37,477 bases of DNA from Rhodospirillales bacterium (GCA_028869595.1 JAGWRU010000091.1:1-37477), one strand, 5' to 3'; shown: positions 13,958 to 23,193, counted from the first letter of the stretch. Numbers and translations are program-made. The notes: a model not told the origin generated them from the sequence alone.

Positions 13958-16627
13958 TCAGGCGGTGCGGTCGCCGCCCGCCCCCAGCGCCGCCTGGGCC
14001 GCGGCCAGCCGCGCCACCGGCACGCGATAGGGGCTGCACGAAACGTAGTCCAGCCCGACCTGCTCGCAAAACGCAATGGAGGCCGGATCGCCGCCATGCT
14101 CGCCGCAAATGCCGAGCTTGAGGGCGGATTTCACGCCGCGCCCCTTTTCGGCGGCCATGCGCACCATCGCCCCGACCCCCTCGATATCGAGCGAGACGAA
14201 CGGATCGCGGCCCAGAATCCCGCCTTCGACGTACTGCGGCAGGAATTTGCCGGCATCGTCGCGCGACAGGCCGAACACCGTCTGGGTCAGGTCATTGGTG
14301 CCGAAGCTGAAGAAATCGGCGCGGCTGGCAATGGCATCGGCGATGATGCAGGCGCGCGGCAATTCGATCATCGTGCCGACGCTGTATTCGATGCGCTGGC
14401 CGGCCTCCGCGAACACCGCCTCGGCGATCTTGTCCACTTGCGCGCGGGTGATCTCCAGCTCGCGTTCGATGCCGACCAGCGGGATCATGATTTCCGGCAC
14501 CGGCGCCTTGCCGGTTTCGGCGGCCACCGCGATCGCGCCCTCGAACATCGCGCGGGCCTGCATCTCGTAGATTTCCGGGAAGCTGATGCCCAGCCGGCAG
14601 CCGCGATGGCCGAGCATGGGATTGGCCTCCGCCAGCTCCGCCGCGCGCCGCTCCATCGCTTCCAGATCGGTGCCCAGCGCGCTTGCCGTTTCCTGCAATT
14701 CCGCCGTCGAATGCGGCAGGAATTCATGCAGCGGCGGGTCGAGCAGGCGGATCGTCACCGGCAACCCGGCCATGATGGTGAACAGCTTGCGGAAATCCTC
14801 CCGCTGGAACGGCAGCAGCCGGGCCAGCGCCTCGCGCCGGCCGCGCTCCTCGTTCGCCATGATCATCTGGCGCACCGCGCCGATGCGGGCGGGGTCGAAG
14901 AACATATGCTCGGTGCGGCACAGCCCGATGCCCTCGGCGCCGAATTTGCGCGCCGTCTCGGCATCCAGCGGGGTTTCCGCATTGGCCCGCACCTTCAGCC
15001 GCCGGCAGGCATCGGCCCAGCCCATCAGGGTGGCGAAATCGCCCGACATGGCCGGTTCGATCATCGCGACCGACCCGATGAAAACCTCCCCGCTCGCCCC
15101 GTCCAGGGTGACGATCTCGCCCGCCCGCACGCTCTGCCCGCCGGCCGAGAGGGTCTGCGCGCCGTAATCCACCGTGATGCCGCCGGCACCCGCGACGCAG
15201 GGCCGGCCCATGCCGCGCGCCACCACGGCGGCGTGGCTGGTCATGCCGCCGCGCGTCGTCAGGATGCCCTTCGCGGCATGCATGCCGTGAATATCCTCGG
15301 GGCTGGTCTCGATACGCACCAGGATCACCGCCTCGCCCTTGGCGGCACGGCTTTCCGCCTCATCGGCGGAAAACACCACCGCGCCCGAAGCCGCGCCGGG
15401 GCTGGCTGGCAGCCCCTTGGCCAGCAGCTTGCGCGGCGCCTTCGGGTCGAGCATCGGATGCAGCAATTGATCGAGCGCGCCGGGATTGACCCGCTGCACT
15501 GCTTCGCGGCGGTCGATCAGCCCTTCATTCGCCATCTCCACCGCGATACGCAGCGACGCCGCAGCGGTGCGTTTGCCGTTGCGCGTCTGGAGCATGTACA
15601 GCGTGTTCTGCTGTACCGTGAACTCGATATCCTGCATGTCGCGGTAATGCGCTTCGAGCTTGGCGCGCACCGCCATCAACTCGGCATAGGCGCCGGGCAT
15701 GGCGCGTTCCATCGAGATCTCGCCCGGCTTGGCGCGCGATTCCGACAAAGGCTGCGGCGTGCGGATGCCGGCCACCACATCCTCGCCCTGCGCGTTCACC
15801 AGATACTCGCCGTAGAACATGTTCTCCCCGGTGGAGGGATCGCGGGTGAAGCACACCCCGGTCGCGCAATCCTCGCCCATATTGCCGAACACCATGGCCT
15901 GGACGTTGACGGCGGTGCCCCAGTCGGCGGGGATGTCGTGCAGGCGGCGATAGGTGTTGGCGCGCGGGTTCATCCAGCTGCCGAACACCGCGCCGATGGC
16001 ACCCCAGAGCTGATCCTCCGGCGCCTGCGGGAAGGGCTTGCCGGTGGCTTCGGCCACCATCTCCATGTAGCCGGCGGCGACGCGCTGCCAATCCTCGGCG
16101 GCAAGCGCGGTATCCTCGATCGCGCCGGTCTCCATCTTCACCTGCTCGATGATCTCCTCGAAGCGATGGTGATCGACGCCGAGCACGACGGAGCCGTACA
16201 TCTGGATGAAGCGGCGATAGCTGTCCCAGGCGAAACGGGCATCGCCGGATGCGCGGGCGAGCCCGGCCACCGTCGCATCGTTCAGCCCGAGATTGAGCAC
16301 GGTATCCATCATCCCCGGCATGGAAACCCGCGCGCCGGACCGCACCGAGACCAGCAAAGGCTTGTCGGCATCGCCGAAACGCAGCCCGACCGCCTGCTCG
16401 ACCCGCGCGAGCGCGGTTTTCACCTGCGCGGCAAGGTCGGCGGGGTAATGCCGGTCATTGGCGTAGAACGCGGTGCAGACTTCGGTGGTGATGGTGAAGC
16501 CGGGCGGCACCGGCAGGCCGATCGAGGCCATCTCGGCGAGGTTCGCGCCCTTGCCGCCCAGCAGGTTGCGCATATCGGCGCGGCCTTCGTTATGCCCAGC
16601 GCCGAAGCTGTAGACCCATTGCGTCAT
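13958..16627 (-). CDS. ppdK: pyruvate, phosphate dikinase
   Basis: 889 aa, the usual length. Catalyses reversible conversion of pyruvate, ATP and phosphate to phosphoenolpyruvate, AMP and pyrophosphate, linking glycolysis and gluconeogenesis. The N-terminal nucleotide-binding domain begins MTQWVYSFGAG and has GGKGANLAEM and GFTITTEVC. The central swivelling domain has the phospho-His motif GGMTSHAAVVARGMG. The C-terminal TIM barrel has GTNDLTQT, GICGEHGGDP and the catalytic Cys in YVSCSPYRVP. It starts 9 bp after the glyS stop, giving glyQ-glyS-ppdK, an arrangement known in other alphaproteobacteria. Unlike plant enzymes, no regulator gene is adjacent. Confidence 0.97.
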   Translation of the reverse strand: MTQWVYSFGAGHNEGRADMRNLLGGKGANLAEMASIGLPVPPGFTITTEVCTAFYANDRHYPADLAAQVKTALARVEQAVGLRFGDADKPLLVSVRSGARVSMPGMMDTVLNLGLNDATVAGLARASGDARFAWDSYRRFIQMYGSVVLGVDHHRFEEIIEQVKMETGAIEDTALAAEDWQRVAAGYMEMVAEATGKPFPQAPEDQLWGAIGAVFGSWMNPRANTYRRLHDIPADWGTAVNVQAMVFGNMGEDCATGVCFTRDPSTGENMFYGEYLVNAQGEDVVAGIRTPQPLSESRAKPGEISMERAMPGAYAELMAVRAKLEAHYRDMQDIEFTVQQNTLYMLQTRNGKRTAAASLRIAVEMANEGLIDRREAVQRVNPGALDQLLHPMLDPKAPRKLLAKGLPASPGAASGAVVFSADEAESRAAKGEAVILVRIETSPEDIHGMHAAKGILTTRGGMTSHAAVVARGMGRPCVAGAGGITVDYGAQTLSAGGQSVRAGEIVTLDGASGEVFIGSVAMIEPAMSGDFATLMGWADACRRLKVRANAETPLDAETARKFGAEGIGLCRTEHMFFDPARIGAVRQMIMANEERGRREALARLLPFQREDFRKLFTIMAGLPVTIRLLDPPLHEFLPHSTAELQETASALGTDLEAMERRAAELAEANPMLGHRGCRLGISFPEIYEMQARAMFEGAIAVAAETGKAPVPEIMIPLVGIERELEITRAQVDKIAEAVFAEAGQRIEYSVGTMIELPRACIIADAIASRADFFSFGTNDLTQTVFGLSRDDAGKFLPQYVEGGILGRDPFVSLDIEGVGAMVRMAAEKGRGVKSALKLGICGEHGGDPASIAFCEQVGLDYVSCSPYRVPVARLAAAQAALGAGGDRTA

Positions 16628-16636
16628 GACCAGTTC

Positions 16637-18709
16637 CTAAGCTTCGATCTGCGAGAAATCGGCGACGCCATCCATGATGGCACGGACGCGAGCGAGAAGT
16701 TGTAAACGATTGCGGCGCAAGGCGGGATCCGGCGCATTCACCGTGACATCGGCGAAGAACGCATCGAGCGGGCCGCGCAGGCTGGCCAGGGCGGTCATCG
16801 CGGTGGCGTGGTCATCCGCCGCGCAGGCAGGGCCGATGCGCGCAGCGGCCGCCTCGGCAGCGGCGGCCAGCGCATGCTCCGCCGGTTCGGCGAACAAGGC
16901 GGCATCGGGCGCGCCCTCGAACGGGCCGTCCTTGCGGCTTTCGATGCGCAGAATATTCATCGCCCGGCGCGCGCCGGCCAGCAGATCGGCGCCTTCCGGC
17001 GTTGCCAGCACCGCCTCCAGCGCCGTCATGCGGGCGAGCAGATGCGGCAGCGCATCGTCGGTACCGGCGGCGAACACGGCGGCCAGGATGTCGTGGCGTT
17101 TGCCCTGGGCGCGCAACTGCACGCGCAGGCGTTCGATCAGGAAGGTGAACACCTCCTCGACCAGTGCCGGGCGGGCGGCGTCGCTGACGATGCTGCTGGG
17201 ATATTGTTCGCTGGCCTGGGCGATCAGGCCGCGCAGCCCGGCGCCCAGCCCGTTCTCCGTCAGGATGCGGATCACCCCCAGCCCGGCGCGCCGCAGCGCA
17301 TAGGGATCGCCGCTGCCGCCCGGCTTTTCGCCGATGGCGAAGAAGCCGACCAACTGATCGAGCTTGTCGGCCAGCGCGAGCGCGATCGAAACCGGCGCGC
17401 TCGGCACCGCATCGGACGGGCCGCGCGGGGCGTAATGGTCGCGGATCGCATCCGCCACCGCCGCCGGCTGGCCGAAATGCAGCGCGTAATAGCGCCCCAT
17501 CACGCCTTGCAGTTCGGGGAATTCGCCGACCATGCCGGTGGCGAGATCGGCTTTCGACAACAGCGCGGCCTGGCTGGCGAGATGCGCATCGGCGCCCACC
17601 GCCGGGCCGATCCCGGCGCAGGCGGCAACCAGGCGGCGCACGCGCTGGCCCTGGGTGCCGAGCTTGGCGTGAAACACCACGTTCTCCAGCGCCTCGTTGC
17701 GCCGGACCAGCCGGATGGTGCGATCGAGGTCCCAGAAATGCCGCGCATCGGCGAAGCGTGCGCGCAGCACCCGCTCATTCCCCGCGATGATCTGCGCGCC
17801 GCCATCCGGGGCGTCGATATTGGCGGCGAAGGCAAAGGCCGGCGCGGCCGCGCCATCGGCGGTGCGCAGCGCGAAATAGCGCTGATTGACCCGCATCGAG
17901 ACCTGCATGACCTCGGGCGGCAGGTCCATATACGCCGCATCGATCCGCCCGAGCAGCACCACCGGCCATTCCACCAGCCCGGTCACTTCGTCGAGCAGCC
18001 CGTCATCGGCCACCACCCGCAGCCCCGCCGCGCCGGCCACCCGGGCCAGACCCTCGGCGATGGCGGCGCGCCGCTCGGCAGGATCGGCCAGCACGAAGCG
18101 ATTGCGCAATTCCGCCTGCCAGGAATCAGCGTTGTCCACGATGAACCAGCCGGGGGCGTGAAAACGATGGCCCTCGCTGCGATGATCGGCAGCCAGGCCA
18201 TGCGCGTCGTCGCCGTCCTCGGCCAGGGTGAAGGGCACCACCGCGCCGTCCAGCAGGCAGGTGATGCGGGTCAGCGGGCGGACCCAGGTGAACGGGCTGG
18301 CACTGCCCCAGCGCATCGATTTCGGCCAGGGAAAGCGCCGGATCAGCCCGGGCAGCACGGCGGCGATCAGCGCGGCGGCGGGCTGTGCCGGGCGGGTGCG
18401 CGACAGCAGCCAGTAGCCATCCTGTTCGCGCACGTCCTCGCGCGCGGCGGCATGCTTGCGCAGAAACCCTTCCAGCGCGGCGGCCGGCGCGTTCAGGCGC
18501 GGGCCGCGTTCCTCGATCCGGGTCTCCGCCACGCTCTCGGCCAGTTCCAGCGCCAGCGCGATGCGGCGCGGGCCGTAGAAGCGCCGCGCCGCCCGGGGGG
18601 CGAGCGGGGCCAGCGCCTCGGCCACCAGACGTTCGAGGTCTTCCGCCCCGCGCGCCTGCATGCGGGCGGGGATTTCCTCGCTGAACAATTCCAGGAAGAA
18701 GGCGGCCAT
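16637..18709 (-). CDS. glyS: glycyl-tRNA synthetase beta subunit
   Basis: 690 aa from the ATG at 18709, which gives the conserved N-terminus AFFLELFSEEIPARMQ; an upstream extension of the frame overlaps glyQ and is not similar to the family. The beta subunit recognises tRNA-Gly and pairs with GlyQ in an alpha2beta2 enzyme that charges glycine. Visible landmarks are FYGPRRIAL, the KSMRWG segment (PKSMRWGSASPFTWVRP), VMQVSMRVNQRYF, and HFWDLDR in the HD-like region, with ADKLDQLVGFFAIGEKPGGSGDPYALRR and the C-terminal anticodon-binding region. The gene begins 2 bp after the glyQ stop, so the subunits are made together. Confidence 0.97.
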   Translation of the reverse strand: MAAFFLELFSEEIPARMQARGAEDLERLVAEALAPLAPRAARRFYGPRRIALALELAESVAETRIEERGPRLNAPAAALEGFLRKHAAAREDVREQDGYWLLSRTRPAQPAAALIAAVLPGLIRRFPWPKSMRWGSASPFTWVRPLTRITCLLDGAVVPFTLAEDGDDAHGLAADHRSEGHRFHAPGWFIVDNADSWQAELRNRFVLADPAERRAAIAEGLARVAGAAGLRVVADDGLLDEVTGLVEWPVVLLGRIDAAYMDLPPEVMQVSMRVNQRYFALRTADGAAAPAFAFAANIDAPDGGAQIIAGNERVLRARFADARHFWDLDRTIRLVRRNEALENVVFHAKLGTQGQRVRRLVAACAGIGPAVGADAHLASQAALLSKADLATGMVGEFPELQGVMGRYYALHFGQPAAVADAIRDHYAPRGPSDAVPSAPVSIALALADKLDQLVGFFAIGEKPGGSGDPYALRRAGLGVIRILTENGLGAGLRGLIAQASEQYPSSIVSDAARPALVEEVFTFLIERLRVQLRAQGKRHDILAAVFAAGTDDALPHLLARMTALEAVLATPEGADLLAGARRAMNILRIESRKDGPFEGAPDAALFAEPAEHALAAAAEAAAARIGPACAADDHATAMTALASLRGPLDAFFADVTVNAPDPALRRNRLQLLARVRAIMDGVADFSQIEA

Positions 18710-18711
18710 GC

Positions 18712-19617
18712 TCAGGCCCCCGCCGCAGCAATGGCAGCGGCAGGCGGCGCGGCGCTGCCGGCGAGATAGGCTTCGCAGCAGGCTTTCGCCAGCGCCCGCA
18801 CCCGGCCGATATAGCTGGCCCGTTCGGCCACGCTGATCACCCCGCGCGCATCCAGCAGGTTGAACAAATGGCTCGCCTTGATGCACTGGTCATAGGCGGG
18901 CAGCGGCAGCTTCGCCGCGATCAGGGCGGCGCATTCGCCTTCGGCATCGGCGAAATGCCGGGTCAGCAGGGCGGTATCCGCACGCTCGAAATTGAAGGCG
19001 GAATATTCCCGCTCGGCGCGCAGAAACACGTCGCCATAACTGACGCCGGCGCCGTTGAAGTCGAGGTCGTAGACATTCTCGACGTTCTGCACATACATCG
19101 CCAGACGTTCCAGGCCATAGGTCATCTCGAAGCTGGGCAGCACCACCGGGATGCCGCCGACCTGCTGGAAATAGGTGAACTGGCCGACCTCCATCCCGTC
19201 GCACCACACCTCCCAGCCCAGCCCCCAGGCGCCCAGCGTCGGGCTTTCCCAGTCATCCTCGACAAAGCGGAAATCATGGTGCAGCGGATCGAGGCCCAGC
19301 GCGCGGTAGCTGTCCAGCAGCAGCGCCTGCGCATTGGCCGGGCTCGGCTTCATGATGACCTGATACTGGTAGTAGTGCTGCAACCGGTTCGGGTTGTCGC
19401 CATAGCGCCCGTCCGACGGGCGGCGGCTGGGCTGGACATAGGCGGCCCGCCAGGGGGTTTCGCCCAAAGCGCGCAGCGTGGTGGCGGGGTGGAAGGTGCC
19501 GGCGCCCATTTCCACATCGTAGGGTTGCAGGATGACGCAGCCCTGCGCCGACCAGAAATCGTGCAGCCGCAGGATCAGCGACTGGAAGCTGGGCTTGGTG
19601 GGCGTTGCCTGATCCAT
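18712..19617 (-). CDS. glyQ: glycyl-tRNA synthetase alpha subunit
   Basis: 301 aa, the expected size of the class II catalytic subunit. The start at 19617 has AGGGA about 7 nt upstream; an alternative ATG at 19644 would add nine residues. Landmarks are [18 protein letters not shown] near the N-terminus, [38 protein letters not shown] and [13 protein letters not shown], which carry the class II fold motifs and ATP-binding residues. It forms glycyl-AMP and transfers glycine to tRNA together with GlyS. First gene of the operon; its promoter should lie in 19618-19800. No glycine riboswitch or T-box was recognised there. Confidence 0.97.
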   Translation of the reverse strand: MDQATPTKPSFQSLILRLHDFWSAQGCVILQPYDVEMGAGTFHPATTLRALGETPWRAAYVQPSRRPSDGRYGDNPNRLQHYYQYQVIMKPSPANAQALLLDSYRALGLDPLHHDFRFVEDDWESPTLGAWGLGWEVWCDGMEVGQFTYFQQVGGIPVVLPSFEMTYGLERLAMYVQNVENVYDLDFNGAGVSYGDVFLRAEREYSAFNFERADTALLTRHFADAEGECAALIAAKLPLPAYDQCIKASHLFNLLDARGVISVAERASYIGRVRALAKACCEAYLAGSAAPPAAAIAAAGA

Positions 19618-19800
19618 GAATATCCCTGCGGGGCAGCCATTCATATGCGCCTTGCTGCGGCGCGGCGCCCATAAAGCATCCCGTTCCGGGCGCGGCAAGG
19701 CGCGTTTGCCGGCGCGGCGTAACCTGTCAGCGCGTTGCCGCGACGCCACCGGGGAGGGGGGGCGCGGCGATCCCGTCGGGCCGGATCGCTAGGATCGCTA

Positions 19801-21291
19801 TCAGGCGGCGCGCCGCGCGCCGGCCCCGGCCAGCACCAGCAGCAGCCCGGCGCAGAGCCAGGCGGGACGGTCGGCCAGCCCGCCATGCACGGCGATGGCA
19901 CAGGCGCTTGCGCCCAGCCCTGCGGCCAGCACCGCGCGGATCGCGCGCGGCCCGGCCGGCACCGTGCCGGCCAGCGCCGCCAGCCCGGCGAGCGCCAGCA
20001 GCGGGGTGGGCAGATCGCGATAGCGCGGCCACAGCGCGACTGGCACCGAGACGGCCAGCGCCAGGACCAGGAACGCCAGCGCCAGCCAGGCATGCAGGCG
20101 TCGCGCTTGCGCCCGGCCCAGCGTGATGGCGAGCCCCGCCTGCCCGGCCAGGGCGAGGGCGGCAAGCGCCAGCCGCGCCGGGGTGAAAGCGAGGGCGGCG
20201 AGCGCCTGATCGGCCGCCACCAGCAGCCCGCCCGCCGCGCAGGCCAGCAGAACGCGGCGCCCATGGCTGCGATCCCCGGCAGGACGATCCCAGAATGCCG
20301 CCAGCAAGGCTGCCAGCGCCAGCGCGAGTGCTGCGTGCAGCGGCCAGTCCGGATCGCGGGCCACGGGGCCGGTGCGGCTGAATTTGGCGTGCCGATCCGC
20401 GCTCCACAGGCCCCAGGCGGTGCCGACACTGCCCTCGGTCGCGACTTTCCAGTGCTGATCGAAGGCTTCGATGATGTTGTAATCCCAGTGCGCGGCGGCG
20501 GCGCGATCCAGGAAGGCGCGCAGAAACCGCGTCTGCGCGACCCGCCCGGGGGCGGCGGCGCCGCGCCAATGGCCGCGACTGGGCCAGCCGGTTTCGCCCA
20601 GCACGATCGGCTTGCCGGGAAATTCCTGGGCCATGCGCGCCAGCACCCGGGCGATATGGGCGACGGCGCGGTCCGCCGGCACGGGATGGTTCTCCCAATA
20701 GGGCAGGACATGCACCATCATCTGATCGACATGCGCGGCGAGCGCGGGGTTCTTCGCCCAGAATTCCCAGACATCGGCATAGGCGACGGGCTGGCGCACG
20801 GCGGCGCGCACGCGATCGAGCATGGCGGCCAGCGCCGGTTCGGTAAGATCGCCGCGCAACAGCACCTCGTTCCCGACGATCACGCGGGTGATGGTGTGGG
20901 GATGGGCACGGGCGAGCGCGATGCCGGCGGCGATTTCGCGCGCATTGGCCGCCGCATCGGCCGACAGCCAGATGCCCTGCCAGACATGCAGCCCGGCGGC
21001 GCGCGCCAGCGCCGGCAGATCGTAGGCGCCGCCGATGGCGCCATAGGTGCGGATGGCGCGGGTTTTGCCGGCGAGCAGAGCGAGATCGGCGGCGACCTGC
21101 GCCCGGCTGGGCCAGCGCGCCGGGGCGAGGGGGGATTGGCCGGGGCGGAAGGGCGCGTAGGACAGGCTTTCGATCGGCGCGGTGCTGCGCATGGGCGGGA
21201 CGAACACCGCGTGGCCGCGCGCCCAGAAGGCGAGCAGCAAAAGAACGGCGCCTGCCAGCCAGCCCGCCGTGGATCGCACCCTGCCTGCCAT
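19801..21291 (-). CDS. membrane-anchored GH17-like beta-1,3-glucan hydrolase/transferase
   Basis: 496 aa. The N-terminus is a signal anchor (WLAGAVLLLLAFWARG). A catalytic domain of about 280 residues follows and resembles bacterial glycoside hydrolase family 17 (COG5309-like): RTYGAIGGAYDLPALA opens the barrel, VGNEVLLR carries the acid/base Glu and VLGETGWPS carries the nucleophile Glu. The C-terminal third (about 330-496) is a run of seven or so hydrophobic helices. GH17 enzymes cleave or remodel beta-1,3-glucans, so trimming or branching of an exported glucan at the membrane is plausible (inference). The start at 21291 was chosen because the longer frame only adds sequence antisense to the CoA-binding gene. 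It lies 183 bp upstream of glyQ on the same strand. Confidence 0.8.
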   Translation of the reverse strand: MAGRVRSTAGWLAGAVLLLLAFWARGHAVFVPPMRSTAPIESLSYAPFRPGQSPLAPARWPSRAQVAADLALLAGKTRAIRTYGAIGGAYDLPALARAAGLHVWQGIWLSADAAANAREIAAGIALARAHPHTITRVIVGNEVLLRGDLTEPALAAMLDRVRAAVRQPVAYADVWEFWAKNPALAAHVDQMMVHVLPYWENHPVPADRAVAHIARVLARMAQEFPGKPIVLGETGWPSRGHWRGAAAPGRVAQTRFLRAFLDRAAAAHWDYNIIEAFDQHWKVATEGSVGTAWGLWSADRHAKFSRTGPVARDPDWPLHAALALALAALLAAFWDRPAGDRSHGRRVLLACAAGGLLVAADQALAALAFTPARLALAALALAGQAGLAITLGRAQARRLHAWLALAFLVLALAVSVPVALWPRYRDLPTPLLALAGLAALAGTVPAGPRAIRAVLAAGLGASACAIAVHGGLADRPAWLCAGLLLVLAGAGARRAA

Positions 21292-21370
21292 CCCCCTGCG
21301 ATAGCCCGGCCCAGTGAGGCGATCCAGCCTGTGTCTGGTCAGCCTCGGTCGGGCGGCGCAGAATATCGCC

Positions 21371-21799
21371 ATGAGCATCGACGGGCTGAGCGACGCGGCG
21401 ATCCGCGACATCCTGACCACCACGCGGCGCATCGCCATGGTCGGCGCCTCCGCCAAGCCGGAGCGGCCATCCTATGGCGTGCTGCAATTCCTGCTGGAGC
21501 ATGGCTACGACGTGACGCCGGTAAACCCCGGCCTGGCCGGCGGCACCATTCTGGGCCGGCCCGTGGTTGCCCATCTGGCCGATGCCGCGCCGGTGGAGAT
21601 GGTGGATATCTTCCGCGCCGCCGATCAGGTCGGCCCGGTGGTGGAGGAGGCGATTGCCGCCGGCGCGCGCATCGTCTGGATGCAGCTGGGCGTGATCAAC
21701 CAGGCCGCCGCCGCCGCCGCCCGCGCGGCCGGGCTGGTCGTGGTGATGGATCGCTGCCCGGCGATCGAAAGCGCGCGGCTGGGGCTTGCCGAACATTAA
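21371..21799 (+). CDS. CoA-binding (YccU-like) protein
   Basis: 142 aa, a single Rossmann-fold CoA_binding domain. It has the nucleotide-binding start RRIAMVGASAKPERPSYGV, followed by GYDVTPVNP, the VDIFRAADQVGPVVEEAI strand-helix unit, IVWMQLGV and VMDRCPAIE near the C-terminus. These are hallmarks of the small succinyl-CoA-synthetase-related family that includes E. coli YccU. Its members bind CoA in vitro but have no agreed cellular role. The start at 21371 fits family N-termini. It is divergent from the GH17 gene (79 bp between starts) and 87 bp before the DUF2076 gene. Confidence 0.88.
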   Translation: MSIDGLSDAAIRDILTTTRRIAMVGASAKPERPSYGVLQFLLEHGYDVTPVNPGLAGGTILGRPVVAHLADAAPVEMVDIFRAADQVGPVVEEAIAAGARIVWMQLGVINQAAAAAARAAGLVVVMDRCPAIESARLGLAEH

Positions 21800-21886
21800 C
21801 CGCGCGGCGGGCGCGATTGCGATTGAAGTCCCGCCCGGTCTGCGCCACATCGCCCACAGGGGATCGGCCCCGATCGAGGTGCGCCC

Positions 21887-22858
21887 ATGACCAACGAAGA
21901 ACGCGACATCATCGCTGCTTTCATCGCCCGCGTGTCCGGCGCGGCACCGGCGACGCCGCCGGGCATGGCCGCCGGCTCGGTGCCCGCCACCGCCGCCGCG
22001 CCGATGCCGCCGGTGGACCCGGAAGCCGATGCGCTGATCGCCCAGCTTTTCGCCCGCTATCCGGAGGCGCGCTATCGCCTGACCCAGCTGGCCTTCGTGC
22101 AGGAGCACGCGCTGGCGGAAGCGCAGAACCGCATCCAGCATCTGGAATGGCAGCTCCAGCAGGCCGCCCAGCAGCAGCAGGCAGCGGCGCAGCAGGCCCA
22201 GCCGCAGCAGGGCGGCGGCTTCTTCTCCGGCCTGTTCGGCGGCGGGCGGGCGGCACCGCAGCCCGGCCCCGGTCCGGTCTGGAACCAGGGCGGTGCGCCG
22301 CAACCGGGCTATGGCCAACCGGGATATGCCCAGCCTGGCTATGCCCAGCCCGGCTACGCACCGCCGCCGCAGCAGCAATACGCGCCCGGCTATCAGCCGG
22401 GCATGTTCCAGCGCGGCGGTTCGGGCTTTCTCGGCTCCGCCCTGACCACGGCGGCCGGGGTGGCCGGCGGCATGGTGGCCGGCAATCTGCTGATGGACAT
22501 GTTCTCCCCCGGACGCGGCATGGGCGGCGGGATGATGGGCGGCGGCTTCGGCGGCATGCCGATGGGCGGCGGCAATCCCGGGGGGGGTAATCCCTGGGGC
22601 GGCGATGCCGGTGCCGGCCAGGGCGCCATCGATCAGGGCGCCTGGACGACGCCGAGCGATCCTGCCGGTGGCGGCGGTACCGGCTGGGGCAGCGATCCCG
22701 GCCAGGCCGGGGCCGATCCCGGCTGGGGAGCCGATCCGGGTAGCGCCGATCCGGGCGGGGCGGACCAGAGCGGCGGGGATTGGGGCAGCGATCCCTCCGG
22801 TGGCGGCGACAGCGGCGGCGATTGGGGCGGCGGCTCGGACGACGACACCACGATCTGA
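21887..22858 (+). CDS. DUF2076 family protein
   Basis: 323 aa. The N-terminus MTNEERDIIAAFIARV and the block LIAQLFARYPEARYRLTQLAFVQE with a following Gln-rich coiled-coil helix (ALAEAQNRIQHLEWQLQQA) are typical of DUF2076. The middle is a Pro/Gly/Tyr/Gln region with PGYAQ repeats, then a hydrophobic Gly-rich segment (LGSALTTAAGVAGGMVAGNLLMDM) that could sit in a membrane. The tail is Gly/Asp/Ser/Trp-rich. DUF2076 proteins are described as periplasmic ligand-binding-sensor-like, but no function is established. GAGG lies 8 nt before the ATG. An 8-G tract (22580-22587) lies in the Gly-rich part and could cause slippage. Confidence 0.88.
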   Translation: MTNEERDIIAAFIARVSGAAPATPPGMAAGSVPATAAAPMPPVDPEADALIAQLFARYPEARYRLTQLAFVQEHALAEAQNRIQHLEWQLQQAAQQQQAAAQQAQPQQGGGFFSGLFGGGRAAPQPGPGPVWNQGGAPQPGYGQPGYAQPGYAQPGYAPPPQQQYAPGYQPGMFQRGGSGFLGSALTTAAGVAGGMVAGNLLMDMFSPGRGMGGGMMGGGFGGMPMGGGNPGGGNPWGGDAGAGQGAIDQGAWTTPSDPAGGGGTGWGSDPGQAGADPGWGADPGSADPGGADQSGGDWGSDPSGGGDSGGDWGGGSDDDTTI

Positions 22859-22876
22859 ACGAAACCCGTCGCGCCA

Positions 22877-22910
22877 GTCAGCGAGGTTCCATCGTCAGCG
22901 AGGTTCCATG
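22877..22910 (+). repeat. 17-bp tandem duplication covering ribosome site and start codon
   Basis: GTCAGCGAGGTTCCATC at 22877-22893 is repeated at 22894-22910 with only the last base changed to G. The unit carries a GAGG ribosome site. The first copy ends in ATC, the second in ATG, which is the start of the 65-aa gene. Confidence 0.9.
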
Positions 22911-23105
22911 CATCCCCCATCGGAGGCGCCCCTGCGCGCCGAGTTGCAGGCGGCGATTGCCAAGGTCCGCCATCAGATCGACGTGCAGCAGAACGCCGAT
23001 CACTATATCGGCTCCGGCCCCATCGCCCAGCGCGCGGTGCGCGAGCTGGAAGTGGAGCTTGCCCAGTTGGAGGCGGCGCTGGCCGGGCTGGGCAAACCGG
23101 GCTGA
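22908..23105 (+). CDS. 65-aa small coiled protein
   Basis: 65 aa from ATG at 22908, with GAGG 5 nt upstream inside a duplicated 17-bp unit. The sequence is predicted to be almost entirely helical: a first helix (LRAELQAAIAKVRHQIDVQQ), a short NADHYIGSGPIAQ turn and a second helix (AVRELEVELAQLEAALAGLG). Heptad-like Leu/Val spacing suggests a two-helix hairpin or coiled coil. I do not recognise a named family. It lies 49 bp after the DUF2076 gene on the same strand, so the two may be co-expressed. Coding potential is supported by codon bias and by the start-site context. Confidence 0.65.
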   Translation: MHPPSEAPLRAELQAAIAKVRHQIDVQQNADHYIGSGPIAQRAVRELEVELAQLEAALAGLGKPG

Positions 23106-23123
23106 GGGTTGGATGATGTTATA

Positions 23124-23149
23124 AATTGATCCTTGTCTGGGGATCAATT
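23124..23149. promoter_or_regulatory. 9-bp inverted repeat upstream of LysR gene
   Basis: AATTGATCC (23124-23132) and GGATCAATT (23141-23149) are exact reverse complements with an 8-nt spacer, 44 bp before the LysR start codon. A TATAAA-like -10 box overlaps the left arm. It fits autoregulation; a weak hairpin terminating the 65-aa gene is the alternative. Confidence 0.55.
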
Positions 23150-23193
23150 AGCGTAGCGCAATACGTGCCGCCCGCCACGCGCCAGGAGCCGCC

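Noticed and set aside
13535-16705. 1056-codon open frame on the plus strand
   Set aside because: It is fully antisense to ppdK, which has all catalytic motifs. Its translation is Arg/His/Gly-rich low-complexity sequence typical of high-GC shadow frames.
19618-19800. T-box or glycine riboswitch upstream of glyQ
   Set aside because: No T-box or tandem glycine aptamer pattern seen, and T-boxes are not expected in this lineage.
19781-19800. Short tandem GGATCGCTA repeat downstream of the GH17 gene
   Set aside because: Only two 9-bp copies; could easily be chance and no function is suggested.
22605-22907. N-terminal extension of the 65-aa gene into DUF2076
   Set aside because: The extension lies in another frame of the DUF2076 gene and is Ala/Arg/Pro-rich; the ATG at 22908 has its own ribosome site.
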